64,000 nucleotides of DNA from Archivesica marissinica (taxonomy: Eukaryota; Mollusca; Bivalvia; Venerida; Vesicomyidae): contig CM026400.1 of the NCBI GenBank assembly GCA_014843695.1, forward strand, positions 29,765,563 through 29,829,562. Reading direction: 5' to 3'. The position numbers were made by a program, and so were the translations under genes. Positions 25,601-40,600 of the stretch are shown in pieces (the first letter of the stretch is position 1; each line of letters starts with the position of its first letter). Below the pieces are notes generated by a model. That model did not search any database. It saw only the letters and a list, made by a program, of their open reading frames with translations, and was not told where the DNA came from.

Positions 25601-28600
25601 TTTATTCATTCATAATGTACAGTACATATCTATTGTATATAGAATGAAAATAGATTTAATCAAGAGTGATTGATATAAGTTGTAAGAACTTGTTTCGCAA
25701 TCGAGCTAAAATAAATTTGTATAAACAAATGGCATAAGAGGAAAACCAAATCGATAGAAATTCAAAAATGTTGAATAAAAAGTGACAAGTACTTACTGAT
25801 TGAGAACATTAAGGTAGAGTCTGGTGTACATCCCCTTCCCTGGTCCGCCCGCAGAGAACGACCCGCCACCTCCCAGTAACATATTCAGCACGCAATATGC
25901 GACAAAATCATCATCCTTGTGTGAACAACTTTCTAATCCGATGACTAAATGTGCGAGCTCCGGCATCGGGGTCGGTCCCAGGCTCACTTCTGATAGATCT
26001 GCTTCTTCCTAAAAATGTAAGCAAGAATTAACGTGCATAACATGCCTTCCTTTGGAATAAATAAGTTTGGTTTGTTAGTTCAGGTTTTACACCTGCATCA
26101 TCACCATTTTGAGCTATATCGTCAGCGGGCAGTTTACCTAACAACACCTTTCCATGGCAGGCTCCAGCGGTTAACCAGTACTTGGATGCACCAACCTCCG
26201 TAGAAACTGCCAACTTGATGATAGGTTACCATGGTATACAAGTAAGATTTGCAGGGTTCCCTCTGTCTGAATGTTTGTCTGCGCCACTTCTGTCACCAAT
26301 TGAAAAAACTTGGAGCCAACTAAGAGCCATATAGTTCACAAATAAATATTTGAAGCCATGTATTTGACAAAACATATGCAAAAAAAAAAGGAAAATAAAG
26401 TTGCACCAAATATTTTCGCCAATTCACAAAACTTAGCGCCAATATTTGTTTTTTGTCGCAATTGGTGCCATTGGCGACTGACAGCGGGAACCCTGATTTG
26501 TCCCAGAAATATCCAAACTTGCCATGTTATGCACATTTTTATTTTTCAGTTTCAGGCCCCATTTATTATCTCCGTCAATGACTAGTTGGGGTCGGAGAGT
26601 CATCCCCTACTAGCTTTACATTTTTTCCAATGTATACTAATTTATTTTAGCTCGATTGCGAAACAAGTTCTTACAACTAATATTAATCACTCTCGAGACC
26701 TCATTCCTGATGGAATCCATCGCCACGAGGGAGAGAAGAGGCAACGTGGAATTTAAATGCTTTACCTAAGGGCACAATCGTAAGGGCTCCAGTGGGGCTC
26801 AAACTCTGGGCCTTTCGCACCTGAAGCGAACGCGCTACCACTACGCTATCACGACTTCCACTTTAGTAATAGGAAAGATATTTGAGTTTATAAAAATTTT
26901 AACCTGAATTTTCTATGTTAAAAGGGACATAACTGTGAAAATACTGTAGACAGAATCATGCAACTTTTCCTACTTGTGGATTGTCCCTGTAAACAATTAT
27001 TCCAAGTTCTAAGTAAATATCTTTAGTAATGGGTAAGATATTTTGGTTTATAAATACTAACCTCTGGAAACACAGACAGACAGACGGACACACCCAAAAT
27101 TGCATATTAAGTAGCTATTCCTTTGTTCTCAATAGCAACATAAACAGAATTTATAGCCACATAACCCAAGACAACAAAGACCTATATTGTTCTCTTAGCA
27201 ACACAAGTACTATTTCATGGGTGAGCTCGGACGGACGGATGGACGATGGGTAAACCTATCGTCCCATCCAATGGTTACTTATCTGTAAAAATTTGTTATC
27301 AATTAATTAACATGATTTTGATAAAATTTATCATACAGCAACACTGAACATCTGGTTAAGGAACAACAGTAAAAACAAAGGATTCCAACTAAAAGGACAA
27401 ATATACATTTCTGGATAAATCAACACGTTTCTGCCAAGGGAGGTAATAGAAATACAAGCAACATCTCTCATTACAAGTTGAAAACATGTTTTAACAACTT
27501 ATATTAATCACTCTCGTTGGCACGGATGAAAGCGTAAATGTGGTCATTCGTGTGGGAGGAAACCGGAGTACCCGGAGAAAACCCACCTGTCCGATCTGGC
27601 GACCACCGTACCATCTCACATACTTCACGTTCCGAGGATCGAACCCGGGTTGCATTGGTGAGAAGCATACTTGAAAACATTTACCTTAACAATGCCTCCA
27701 GTGTACTGTGCCAGGGAATTATCGCTACCCTTCGACGGATCTATCACATCTGGCGACCACCGTACCATCTCACATACTACACGTTCCGAGGATCGAACCC
27801 GGGTTGCATTGGTGAGAAGCATACTTGAAAACATTTACCTTAACAATGCCTCCAGTGTACAGTGCCAGGGAATTATCGCTACCCTTCGACGGATCTATCA
27901 CATCTGGCGACCACCGTACCATCTCACATACTTCACGTTCCGAGGATCGAACCCGGGTTGCATTGGTGAGAAGCATACTTGAAAACATTTACCTTAACAA
28001 TGCCTCCAGTGTACTGTGCCAGGGAATTATCGCTACCCTTCGACGGATCTATCACATCTTTCTCCTCGTACCATATCGGCTGCTTCTTCGTAAAATACTT
28101 CTCCGCCATATCGACTAGTGTATCATGGTCCATACCGACCCCGGCTAACACGAGTCTCCGGGGATCATAGAAACTGTTCATGTATGTGTAGAGAGTAGTG
28201 CTATCTATTTTGTTGATGTTGTCGGCAGGACAGATTTTTGGTAGACCTAGCGTGTTGTGTCTGTATGCAGCCTGGAACCATATTATAATCATCCATAAAG
28301 ATTCCGTAATTCAGAAGTTTGGGGCTGTAACTAAAGTTGTTAAAACTTGTAGCAGGGTTCCCTCTGTCTGAATGTTTATCTGCGCCACTTCTGTCGTCAA
28401 TTGAAAAACACTGGAGCCAATTTAAAAAACTTGGAGCCAACTAAGAGCCATATAGTTCACAAATAAATATTTGATGTGCCAAAAAAAACAATACAAATGA
28501 GCCAAATATGTTCGCCAATTCACAAAATTTAGCGCCAATATTTATCTTTTGTCGCAATTGGCAACCGACACCGCAGGAACCCTTTTGTAGCCCAGTTTGC

Positions 28601-31600
28601 TTCAACATATATCGACGATTTGTGTGCATGTCATAGCCTGGAATTGGATCACAATCATAGCAATCGTTAATAAACCATCAATAAACGTTACTGGGAAAAT
28701 ATTTGGTTGTTTTATTCTTTTTACCCCCCCACATATATTATGTCCCTTCTGGCGTTCCATACTTAACGTATATCGTTAGCCACTTGTATATATGTAAACT
28801 GTATATATAAATGGTCATACTAACAATTTGCATGTGACATGTTCTAACCAATCACTATTGTTGGTCACTTTCAGGTCAGCTTTGGAATAGATGATAAATC
28901 GCCATTTTGGGCATATATTAACAATACATTGTTACTACTGTATTGGATATATACCCAGGAAAGGAAGTACAGAAATATTATAAACGTAATCCATTATAAA
29001 TTATTGCGCCAAGTCTTCACTCAAACCCACCCACTCGAGATCCATATACCCATTAGGAGGTGTAAGAGTCAGGGTATGACAAGGGACACAGCGACAAATG
29101 GCGCCCAACCAGTAGTGATGACTTTATTACTTAACCCATTTCACGCTGCATGCTGATCAGGATCTATGTTGTTTGCTACATAGCCAAGTGTCTTAGCAAG
29201 ATCATCTGAATAGCAAACAGCATAGAGCCTGATTAAACGGCACATTCCGTGGCGGCTGATCTGGCTCTATGTTCTTTGCACATACTGTTTGAACGGTATC
29301 CAAAATGAAATGGGCTAACATGGAATACAATATGCACGTGCGATTATGTGTGTGCTTTACGTTTATTTATCGTCGCTACCGGTTGCCCATATGACGCCGC
29401 CTGAAGAGATTAGTCATTTTAGATTTTTGGAGGATAGTGCAATGATACAGACAGAGATCCAGTCCAGAGTCTCCTCTGGTTCTTTTACATGCATGGTGTA
29501 CAGCACCGACACGAGACCTCGGTTTAACGTCCCATCATTTTATTAAGGGTCCCTGGATTACCAGTCCAGTGTGTTACCACTGGACTACAGATCTGTCTGT
29601 AACGTGCGATTAACGTCTCAAAGAGGTTATTGTTCTCTGTTGCCAATGTTGACATACATTGGACATGATGCAGATACCATACCACGAACACGGTCAGAAC
29701 CACGGTGGTGATGTGATGTCCTTAGGCAAGACCTCTTATGTGTGTGTCTGTCTGTCTGTACAACGAACTGCGTTCTATTTACTACCAATTGCCTAGCGAC
29801 TATTCACCACTAAACACAAAATGGCCGACACAGATACAGGGAAAGATGTATGACACAGACATTTGATTTTTCTTTAACGGTTTCCATAGTTATTTGGGGA
29901 AAATCTTAAATAAATGTGTACCTACGAGATACAAGTGGAGTCGTCATAAACGGATGAAGGTATCAGCATTAACTTGTTGCTTTTCTATAGTCGCAGAAAC
30001 ATGTGACAATAACGATGTAAACAAATATTCAACGGAGAACTACCATACTGATATAGAATGACCAGAATTACACACAGTTTACAGAATACCATGCATAATA
30101 AATCTAGGTTAAAAAAGTCGGTTAAATAAACATGAACAAACCATATTTGAATATCCGAGAAGTTGACTGCGAGATATTAGCCCGAGGCTACCAACTCTCG
30201 ACCGACCTTCGTATAGAAAAGCAATATTTGCATTCAATGAATAATATTTACAACTATTTCAGTACACTGACCTCATACTGATGTTTTTGTAGCAAGTTTA
30301 ATACTACTGGTTTGCTTGATTCACAACTAAAACGTGAGAGGAAAAAAAAAAAAAAAAAAAAATTCTCGACTGACCGACGAGGCTAATTATGATGCATATA
30401 CAATCTGAAACCAAACTTCAAAGCCACCAATTTATTCAACAATGTTTTTAAACTAGTTAATATATAATCGAACAATTTTCAGTTAAATTCTACGGAGGTA
30501 TGATTATATGTTGTCTTCTGATAACAGAAATGTAACATTGTAATACCATATTTCAGTTTGAAACTCCTCGCTGGAACAGGTAGAATGTGTTTCTAAAAAT
30601 GATCGCCCGCAATGCTAGAATTAAAATCGAGGCCAGAATCTTCGACCTATGCCCGGAAGCCGCGTTTAAATTTCCGTGGGATCAATGAGATTTATTCCAG
30701 CAATCTGGGGGAATACTAAAATTTAAATATAGTTGAGAATTGGTAGCAGTCGGGAATTGGTAGCGGTCGAGAATTGGTAGTGGTCGAGAATTGGTAGCGG
30801 TCGAGAATTGGTAGCGGTTGAGAAGTGATAGCGATTGAGAATTGGTAGCGGTCGAGAATTGGTAGCGGTTGAGAATTAGTAGCGATTGAGAATTGGCAGC
30901 GGTCGAGAATTGGTAGCAGTCGAGAATTTGTACCCTGATGCAACACTATACCTCGGAAATGACTGTACGCTGTAGTCACTTACATAAGTACACTGAGGCG
31001 ACACTATTTCTCGGGAATGACTGTACGCTGTAGTCACTTACATAAGTACACTGAGGCGACACTATTTCTCGGAAATGACTGTACGCTGTAGTCACTTACA
31101 TAAGTACCCTGAGGCGACACTATTTCTCGGAAATGACTGTACGCTGTAGTCACTTACATAAGACATATCTCTACGATACCTACTTACAGCAAATATCATT
31201 TCTGTCACAAGTGCATCTGGTATCGGGTTCATTGTCTGCGATTCTAACTCAAATCCTATCGCTTGTCGGGCAAACTCAATCTGAAAATCATACATTATGT
31301 TATATTTCGGGTTTTACGCCTGCATCAGCACCATTTCAGGCTATATCGCCGGCGGGCAGTTTACCTAACAACACCTTTCCTGGGCAGGCTCCAGCGGTTA
31401 ACCAGTACGTGGGTGCACCAACCTCCGTAAGAAACTGCCAACTTTTTCATATCAATGAGACACGGCCTGAGCGGGGCTCGAACCCGTGACCATCAGTGAT
31501 GATAGGTTACAGTGGTATACAAGTCAGTGACCTTAACCAGTCGACCACGGAGGCGGACTGAAAATCATACAGAACTGATTTTGTTTGGTTTGTGGGTGTT

Positions 31601-34600
31601 AAAGTAGCACAAATAGCTTAGGTCATACGGCGACCCTCAAGTTATTATTGGTGGAGGAAGACCCTGGGTGCCCCTTGAGGCACAAACCGGCACACGGGTA
31701 GCACCACCGATATTCCACAAGCCTGCTGGATAGCTTGCTCACTTGAACAACTATAACTGGTCTGTATACAGTACTTACCTCTGTATCGTCTATAACTGGT
31801 CTGTATACAGTACTTACCTCTGTATCGTCTATAACTAGTATGTATACAGTACTTACCTCTGTATCATCTATAACTGGTCTGTATACAGTACTTACCTCTG
31901 TACCGTCTATAGCTGATCTGTATACAGTACTTACCTCTGTATCGTCTATAACTGATCTGTATACAGTACTTACTTCTGTATCGTCTATAACTGGTCTGTA
32001 TACAGTACTTACCTCTGTACCGTCTATAACTGGTCTGTATACAGTACTTACCTCTGTATCGTCTATAACTAGTATGTATACAGTACATACCTCTGTATCA
32101 TCTATAACTGGTCTGTATACAGTACTTACATCTGTATCGTCTATAACTGGTCTGTATACAGTACTTACTTCTGTATCGTCTATAACTGGTCTGTATACAG
32201 TACTTACCTCTGTACCGTCTACAACTGGTCTGTATACAGTACTTACCTCGGTACCGTCTATAACTGGTCTGTATACAGTACTTACCTCTGTATCGTCTAC
32301 AACTGGTCTGTATACAGTACTTACCTCGGTATCGTCTAAAACTGGTCTGTATACAGTACTTACCTCTGTATCGTCTATAACTGGTCTGTATACAGTACTT
32401 ACCTCTGTATTGTCTATAACTAGTCTGTATACAGTACTTACCTCTGTACCGTCTATAACTGGTCTGTATACAGTACTTACCTCTGTATCGTCTATAACTG
32501 GTCTGTATACAGTACTTACCTCTGTATCGTCTATAACTGATCTGTATACAGTACTTACCTCGGTATCGTCTATAACTGATCTGTATACAGTACTTACCTC
32601 TGTATCGTCTATAACTGGTCTGTATACGACATCAGACAGAATGTCTAACGCTATCGGTAGTCCTGTCGTCTCGGCTGACATAGCCTGGTCTGTATACAGT
32701 ACTTACCTCTGTATCGTCTATAACTGGTCTGTATACGACATCAGACAGAATGTCTAACGCTATCGGCAGTCCTGTCGTCTCGGCTGACATAGCCTGGTCT
32801 GTATACAGTACTTACCTCTGTATCGTCTATAACTGGTCTGTATACGACATCAGACAGAATGTCTAACGCTATCGGCAGTCCTGTCGTCTATAACTGGTCT
32901 GTATACAGTACTTACCTCTGTATCGTCTATAACTGGTCTGTATACGACATCAGACAGAATGTCTAACGCTATCGGCAGTCCTGTCGTCTATAACTGGTCT
33001 GTATACAGTACTTACCTCTGTATCGTCTATAACTGGTCTGTATACGACATCAGACAGAATGTCTAACGCTATCGGCAGTCCTGTCGTCTCGGCTGACATA
33101 GCATATATCATTGTGTCTCTATAAAAACAATAGAAACACCTAGTAACTGACATGGACTGGTCCATGATATTCTTAGACCAATAAATGAATAAGAAAATTA
33201 CATTCGGACCAGTTCATTTATCAAGATGGGTAATTTTGTCTAAAATTAGTAATACTACTTGCAAATAGTGCAGATCCTGATGAGACGGCTCGTCACGAGC
33301 CGGCTCTACACTTTTTGTAAGCCTATATAGAGGTCTGTGGTGTTGAAAGGGTTAATATATGTCATTGTACGGCACTCTACAATATTTATATATAGCTACA
33401 ATAGAGAGGGAGTGGTGGGGGTGGGGAGGGAGTGGTGGGGGTGACCCGAGCAAGATGATACCCCACACCTTTTTATTAGACCCTCTGGCTCTTATGCATA
33501 CCTATGCAGATCACAGTACATATGACAGTGACTTTGGAGCCTCAAGGGGGAATTCAGAATTACCCGTTTGCTCCATTTACATACAGTAGTACAAAGGCAT
33601 GCAACACATGGACGCCGGAAATCTGGCGGAAGTACAAAGTCTGGTCTTCTCGGCGTGAAAGTCTGACTAATCCAATGTGTCGAACAGAAAAATTGAATAG
33701 TGTGTCTGAGTTGTCTGCCTTTGTGTACACTTACCTAGAGCTCCGACAATCACAGATCCCACCTATCTGGAGCTCTGACAATCATAGATCCCACTTACCT
33801 GGAGCTCTGACAATCACGATCCAACTTACCTGGAGCTCTGACAATCAAGATCCCACTTACCTGAGCTCCGACAATCACAGACCCCACTTACCTGGAGCTC
33901 CGACAATCACAGACCCCACTTACCTGGAGCTCCGACAATCACAGATCCCACTTACCTGGAGCTCTGACAATCACAGATCCCACTTATCTGGAGCTCTGAC
34001 AATCACAGATCCCACTTACCTGGAGCTCTGACAATCACAGATCCCACTTACCTGGAGCCCTGACAATCACAGATCCCACTTACCTGGATTTTGACAATCA
34101 CAGATCCCACTTACCTGGATTTTGACAATCACAGATCCCACTTACCTAGAGCCCTGACAATCACAGATCCCACCAATCTTCTCCAGCTCCTGATTAATCT
34201 TATCACGGTCTGCATAATTTGTTGTTTTCTGTAAAACATTAACACACCAAAAATGACCAAACAATTATAAGCAAGCAAAATAATGAACTTTTGAAATTCC
34301 ACGATATATTGTCACTGTTAAGAGTTAATCATATTATAATAGACGGGTCAGTGTTTAACATAGACTGTACTTATCATAGAGCAACAAAAAAAAACACCTG
34401 TGTTTACGGTTTCCCGACGGACCCTGATTTTTTTTACCCCAACCCGACCCTGAATTTTTTTATATAATATTTTGAAGAAATTAGAACAAAATATTTCAAA
34501 AATTTTGTTGTTCACATGTTGCTGTGCCCAAGAATATTGAGGGGGGGAAAAATCCCTAACGGCCAACCCAATTTTTATTTTGCAACAGTAAACACGTGTT

Positions 34601-37600
34601 TTTTTCCCTAGTCAATTGATGAATAGTCATTTGTGGAAGTCGTGATAGCGCAGTGGATACGCGTTCGCTTCAGGTGCGAAAGGTCCGGAGTTCGAGCCCC
34701 GCTGGAGCCGTTACGATTGTGCCCTTAGGCAAGGCATTTAAATTCCACGTTGCCTCTTCTCTCTCCCTCGTGGCGATGGATTACATCAGGAATGAGGTCT
34801 CGAGAGTGATTAATATAAGTTGAAATAACTTGTTTTGCAATCGAGCTAAAATAAATTTGTATAATAAAAAATAATTTGTGGATAATTTGTTTTGTTTGTT
34901 TGGGGTCATATGGCGACTCTCCAGCTATTGTTTGTGGAGGAAGACCCTGGGTGCCCCTCTGAGCAGTCTGTCAGGCACCAGGTAGAACCATCAACCTTCC
35001 GCAAGCCAGCTGGATACATTTCTCACTTGATATTCGACACCGTTACGGGCAAGTAATTTGAGGTCGATGATCTTAACCACTCGGTCAAGGAGGCTCTCTA
35101 TGTGTGGATAAACCGTTGTCATGTCTACCGGTAACATCCATAGATTTTACTGGAATGCAATATGAACAAGGCAAAGCCTCAAAGCGAGCTCATTCATATA
35201 TCCATAGCCTACAGCAATCCGAGTGATTGAATCCACACCAGTGATACTGTTATTGCTGCTGTTACTATTTCTACTGTGTAAAATAGCAACGATTATGATA
35301 TTGTACATTTTAGAATTATATGATATTTAAACATTTTAGAATTATATGATATTTAAACATTTTAGAATTATATGATATTTAAACATTTTAGAATTACATG
35401 TATATATTTAAACATTTTAGAATTATATGATATTTAAACATTTTAGAATTATGAAATCTTTGAAAAGATATTGCAGTATGAAGGCACAGTCCATACTCGC
35501 CTATAAGACAAGTTTTTTTACCACCAGATTATGGCTTCAAAGTGGCTTCCCGTCTTATAACCGAGTGCAAAAAAGCAAAAAAAATAATTTCAAAATGTGT
35601 GAAATGGTATCCATAATTACGCTTTAGAAAAGACAGCAGCTTGCACTGGCCAAACATGCAATTTATACTTATGCCTGCTGTCCATTTTATTAACCCGTCT
35701 TGTGAGTACATGCCAAAACCTACAGATTTCAGGACCAAAGTATGAGGGTCGTCTTATGGGCGAGCTCCCTTATAGGTGAGTATGGATGGTCTATTCATAT
35801 ACAATTATGTAATTGTTTCTAACTTCTCCCACAAATTCTGACCTAGGATGAGCGGTGCATTGAATGGAAAGCTAAAAGCTAGTCAAACTTGTCTCTGCTA
35901 AATGACTTACGTTAAATGCAATTTTCTCGAGAAAATGGTTTATACCACTCGGGTAGTTCACTTCGTATCTCGATCCAGAGTCTATCAACACACCTACTGT
36001 ACAGAACTCTCCAAACTTGTTCTCCGATGCCACTCTCAGACCATTGTCCAACGTTGTTACCTGAAACAAGAGATACATGTACAAACAGAAATTATTCTAT
36101 TTTCTCTCTCATGTCTATAACACCACGTCCGATTAGCGCAGTGGTTAGCACGCTCGCTTCTTACCAATGCAACCCGGGTTTGATCCTCAGATCGGGAAGT
36201 ATGTGAGATGGTATGGTGGTTGCCAGATCGGACAGGTTGATTTTTCTCCGGGTACCTCCTACATGAATGACCACATATACAATTTCATCCGCGACAATGA
36301 GAGTGATTAATATAAGTTGATAAAACTTGCCTAGTAATTGTTGTAAAATAAATAAAGTTTTAACTTTTAAACACAATGTCTGTTTCACATCCAATGCAAC
36401 CTGGATTCTATCCTTTGGCACGGAGAGCATGCAAAATCAGGGCTCTTTCTAGAGGGTAACATATTCGCCCGAAGGACCATAATTTCGCACCCCCGGGGGG
36501 CCTCACTTGTCCCTAAAAAATATATTGTTGTTTACTATTTTCATAAACAATTTTATCAAGTAAGACTGGCCCATTATAAAGCACTACTTCATTCCAAATG
36601 TTGTATTTAATGGTCATAGTGTGTATTTTAACTCTATTGTTTTTAAATTTATTAAATAATGTGTATTTTAACCTATTAATGTGTATTTTAACCTATTAAT
36701 GTGTATTTTAACCTATTACCGGTAATGTGTATTTTAACCCTATTGTGTTTAAATTTATTAAATTACGGTATACCATCTATGGATGTAACTGCGCGCTTTC
36801 TCACGCTAAATTAAATTACCCACAGAAATTTCCCCTAGATCTTTGGCAAGGTACTGGTTCACAATGAATTGGAAAATTCACATAGTACGATATCAAAATG
36901 ACTAAACATACCTGGTAGGTGTACAGTATAGTATGCATTTATGGCACTTTATACTACATCAAATTAGACACGTCATTGGCCTGTAAAGATCGTCATTGGC
37001 CTGTAAAGATCACAGCTCAATATTTTCTGACTGATTCCAATCATCACAAATTACCCACAATATCAATTTTTAGGGGACCAAAATAGGAATTTTTTCTATC
37101 GTCTTTTTTTAAAATTTAAATTACTATTTTCTATATATCGTTTATTAGTTACATATGGAGTAATGGATACCAACAAACCTGGGTTGGATGTTCCTTCTTA
37201 TCAACTACAGCGTATCTAGGCATGGGAAAGTCTGGCGGCCGCGTTGTCAGGGGAAAGCTGTTGACATCGCTAACAATGTTAACGCCATCCTCATTGCTAC
37301 TGCTGAAACTACGACGACCACATTGCCTGAAGTACAAAGAAGTTGTATATACGTCTTAACACTGTATAACCACAATGATGCCATGATTACTATCAACATA
37401 TTCAATAACTTCCTCCAGCAAAGTTGATCATGTGTACATTCATACATAGGGCTCAAGCTAGACTCCAAATTTTGAGAGAAGTCACTTCTCCCTCCAGATA
37501 ATTTAAAATGACTAATTAATCTCTTCAGGAGGCATCGCTCATATGGGCATCCGGTAGCGACGATAAATAAACGTAAAACACACAAATTACATTTACAATT

Positions 37601-40600
37601 TTAATGTGAATTTAGGCTGAGTCTCTTGTGTCCCATATTTGTTTGCTATATTCCAGTGGAGGTTTAAATGAGTCGACCGAGTTTGCAGAAAACTACCCTC
37701 CCTGGCAGGTCATTCCAGGAATTCACGATTCTAATGCTGAAAAGAAACAGGATTGTTGCGTTGTATCTCCCTATCTTCCTACAGGATTGTTGCGTTGTAT
37801 CTCCCTATCTTCCTCTAATGTCAAACCCCTCGCGGGGACGTAGACATGTTGCGCGTCAAAAACCGCAAAGAAGTTAAAAGTATGAGTAGTTAAAAGTATA
37901 AATATAAGAAAGTAATGAAAAATAAGTTGGGTCAAGAGTTTAAAAGCAGCCGGGCAGAACAACTAGCAGCTGGCATGATCAATACAGCAAACTGTCGTAT
38001 TTTAATTGCTCTATGTTAGGGAGATGGACAATGTCAGGGGGGGGGATGGTTCTAATGATATATTGTTCTTGGAAAAATGGAAAACTTGTAATCTGTAGTT
38101 GCCATTTTCTTGTGCTTAAAAGGTACATAAGTTGAAAAATACTGCCGTTTGTGTCACATTCTTTTTGGGGAACATATAATGTCATGTGCTGTATGTCATA
38201 ATGGTGGCCTATGGATATTTCACTAGCTGTCATTTGCTGTTATTGATATAGTGGTCTGGGATTGGTTGAAAAAGTGTAGAGAAGCGCTAAGAGTTAATAC
38301 ATGAACTGATTGGCTGAGTAGGTATTGTCAGCAATAGTGAAAATGACTTCTAAATATTAAAATACAGCTGCATTTTGGAATATTTTAGAATAGTTGCATA
38401 CTATTTGGTGACATAAAAACACCTTAGTATAAATGCAGGTGTCAGTGCAACATTCACCACCAAATTGCCTTCAGAGTAGGGGTGGGTGGGTGCCTTTACT
38501 GCTTTAGTGCGAAATAGAAAAAACACAATCGGTCAAAATGAGTATCGGTCAACCCCATTGAAATTTGACATTTTCTTGTGGCTCAAACAGTCAAACTTTC
38601 AAGGGCCAGTCTGTTGAAAACTACTGTCTTTTGTGACAAATTATTTTTGAGGGACATCTAATGGCACTGTGTGTTATGGTCAGACGGTGTTATTGATATA
38701 GTGGTCTGAGATTGGTTGAAAAAGTGTAGGGAAGCCCTTAAGAGTTATTGATACATGAACTGATTGGCTGAGTAGGTATTGTCACAAATAGTGAACATGA
38801 CTTCTAAATATTAAAATACAATATATGAGCTGCATTTTGGAATATTTAAAAATATTTGCAGACAATATGGTGACTTATAAATAGCATATTATAAATGCAG
38901 GTGTCAGTGCAACATTCACCACTAAATTACCTTCAGAGTAGGGGGTGGGTGCCTTTAGTGGGAACTAAAAAAAACGCAATCGGTCAACCCCATTGAAATT
39001 TGACATTTTCCTGTGACTCAAAGGCCAGTCTGTTGAAAACTACTGTCTTTTGTGCCAAACTATTTTGGGGGGAAATATAATGGCACTGTATGTTATAATG
39101 GTGACCTATGGAAATTGCAATAGCAGTGTCTGACCTAAAGGACACTGTAAAGAATGATGTTATTTAAAAAGTACTACACAACAAAATGCTGCCTGGGAGA
39201 GGCTTGTTTTCAATTTACAGCTTGATTTGAATGTGTGAGTGCTGGAAACAATAGGTAGCTATGCAATATGAGCCCATACAGGGTGCTACATAACATAGTT
39301 CTGATAAATAATTCATTGTACTGAGTAAATAATAGCATATAGGAACCTATAATCAGGCTGGTGTGTTCAAATTACCTCCCTTTATTAGTGTTAATACTTT
39401 ATAATTGATATCTGTGTCCTTCAGTGCAAGTATGTTGTGGTTAAATTTGCTTTTTTCATTAGGAAATAGTGTTGTTTAATTGAAACAAGCTTGCAATTGG
39501 TTCCAGTATCTATCAAGGGCCTCACAAAAAGAATTTCAGTAAAATATATGGCACAAATATGCATATGCATTGCTTTTGAGTGGTTATATTTTAGTCATTT
39601 ATTAATATTTACAACAAACTTCACCTCCCTAAGATGAAATGTCATATTTCAAGTGGCAGTACATAGTTGTAGAAATCATACAGTGCTTGTTCAAGACACA
39701 CTATCTGAAGTTAAATGCATCTTGTAATTACTTTTCTGCCATTTCTTACTGTCATGTGACCTACAGTAAGCTGCCTGACCCACTCAGCATTTGTAATGAC
39801 CATCATTTTCCATGTTTGTTGTCTTCCTTTTTGTCTGTGTGACATTTTTTCTACTCCATGCAAATAATTATTTCCTTTCAGTAGCTTCCTGGTGCAAGAT
39901 TTAGTTCCATTCTTCAAAAAATCCCTTGTTTTGCAGGGGGTGGGGTAAAATAATGGTCCCTGATCACCACCATGTCTTATCTAATACTATAAATGTGGTA
40001 TGTCTGTCTCAGACAGACATTATTTCATATATTCATGAGAAATATTACACTGTTAGTGTAAAGATTAATATGTGACGACATTATAAATGTCTTATTTAGA
40101 GTTCTATTGCTAAAATGGCCAACAGTCTATGTTAAGCACAATACATAGTGTCCCATTTGAAGGCATGTGCTGTGCAATGGTGATGTGGAAGACATAAGAA
40201 AGTCATATTTATGTGCAGAAATGTTTATTGTAATGGTATATATCTATTATATTAAATGAAACGCAAAATAAAATTGTCTTTAGAGATCAGACGGTGTTAT
40301 TGATATAGTGGTCTGAGATTGGTTGAAAAAGTGTAGGGAAGCCCTTAAGAGTTATTGATACATGAACTGATTGGCTGAGTAGGTATTGTCACAAATAGTG
40401 AACATGACTTCTAAATATTAAAATACAATATATGAGCTGCATTTTGGAATATTTAAAAATATTTGCAGACAATATGGTGACTTATAAATAGCATATTATA
40501 AATGCAGGTGTCAGTGCAACATTCACCACTAAATTACCTTCAGAGTAGGGGGTGGGTGCCTTTAGTGGGAACTAAAAAAACCGCAATCAGTCAACCCCAT

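Noticed and set aside
31623..32681. 352-codon minus-strand open frame as an independent gene
   Set aside because: It is the stop-free read-through of the exon 5 edge array and ends in a SINE. Without splicing data it is better described as repeat.
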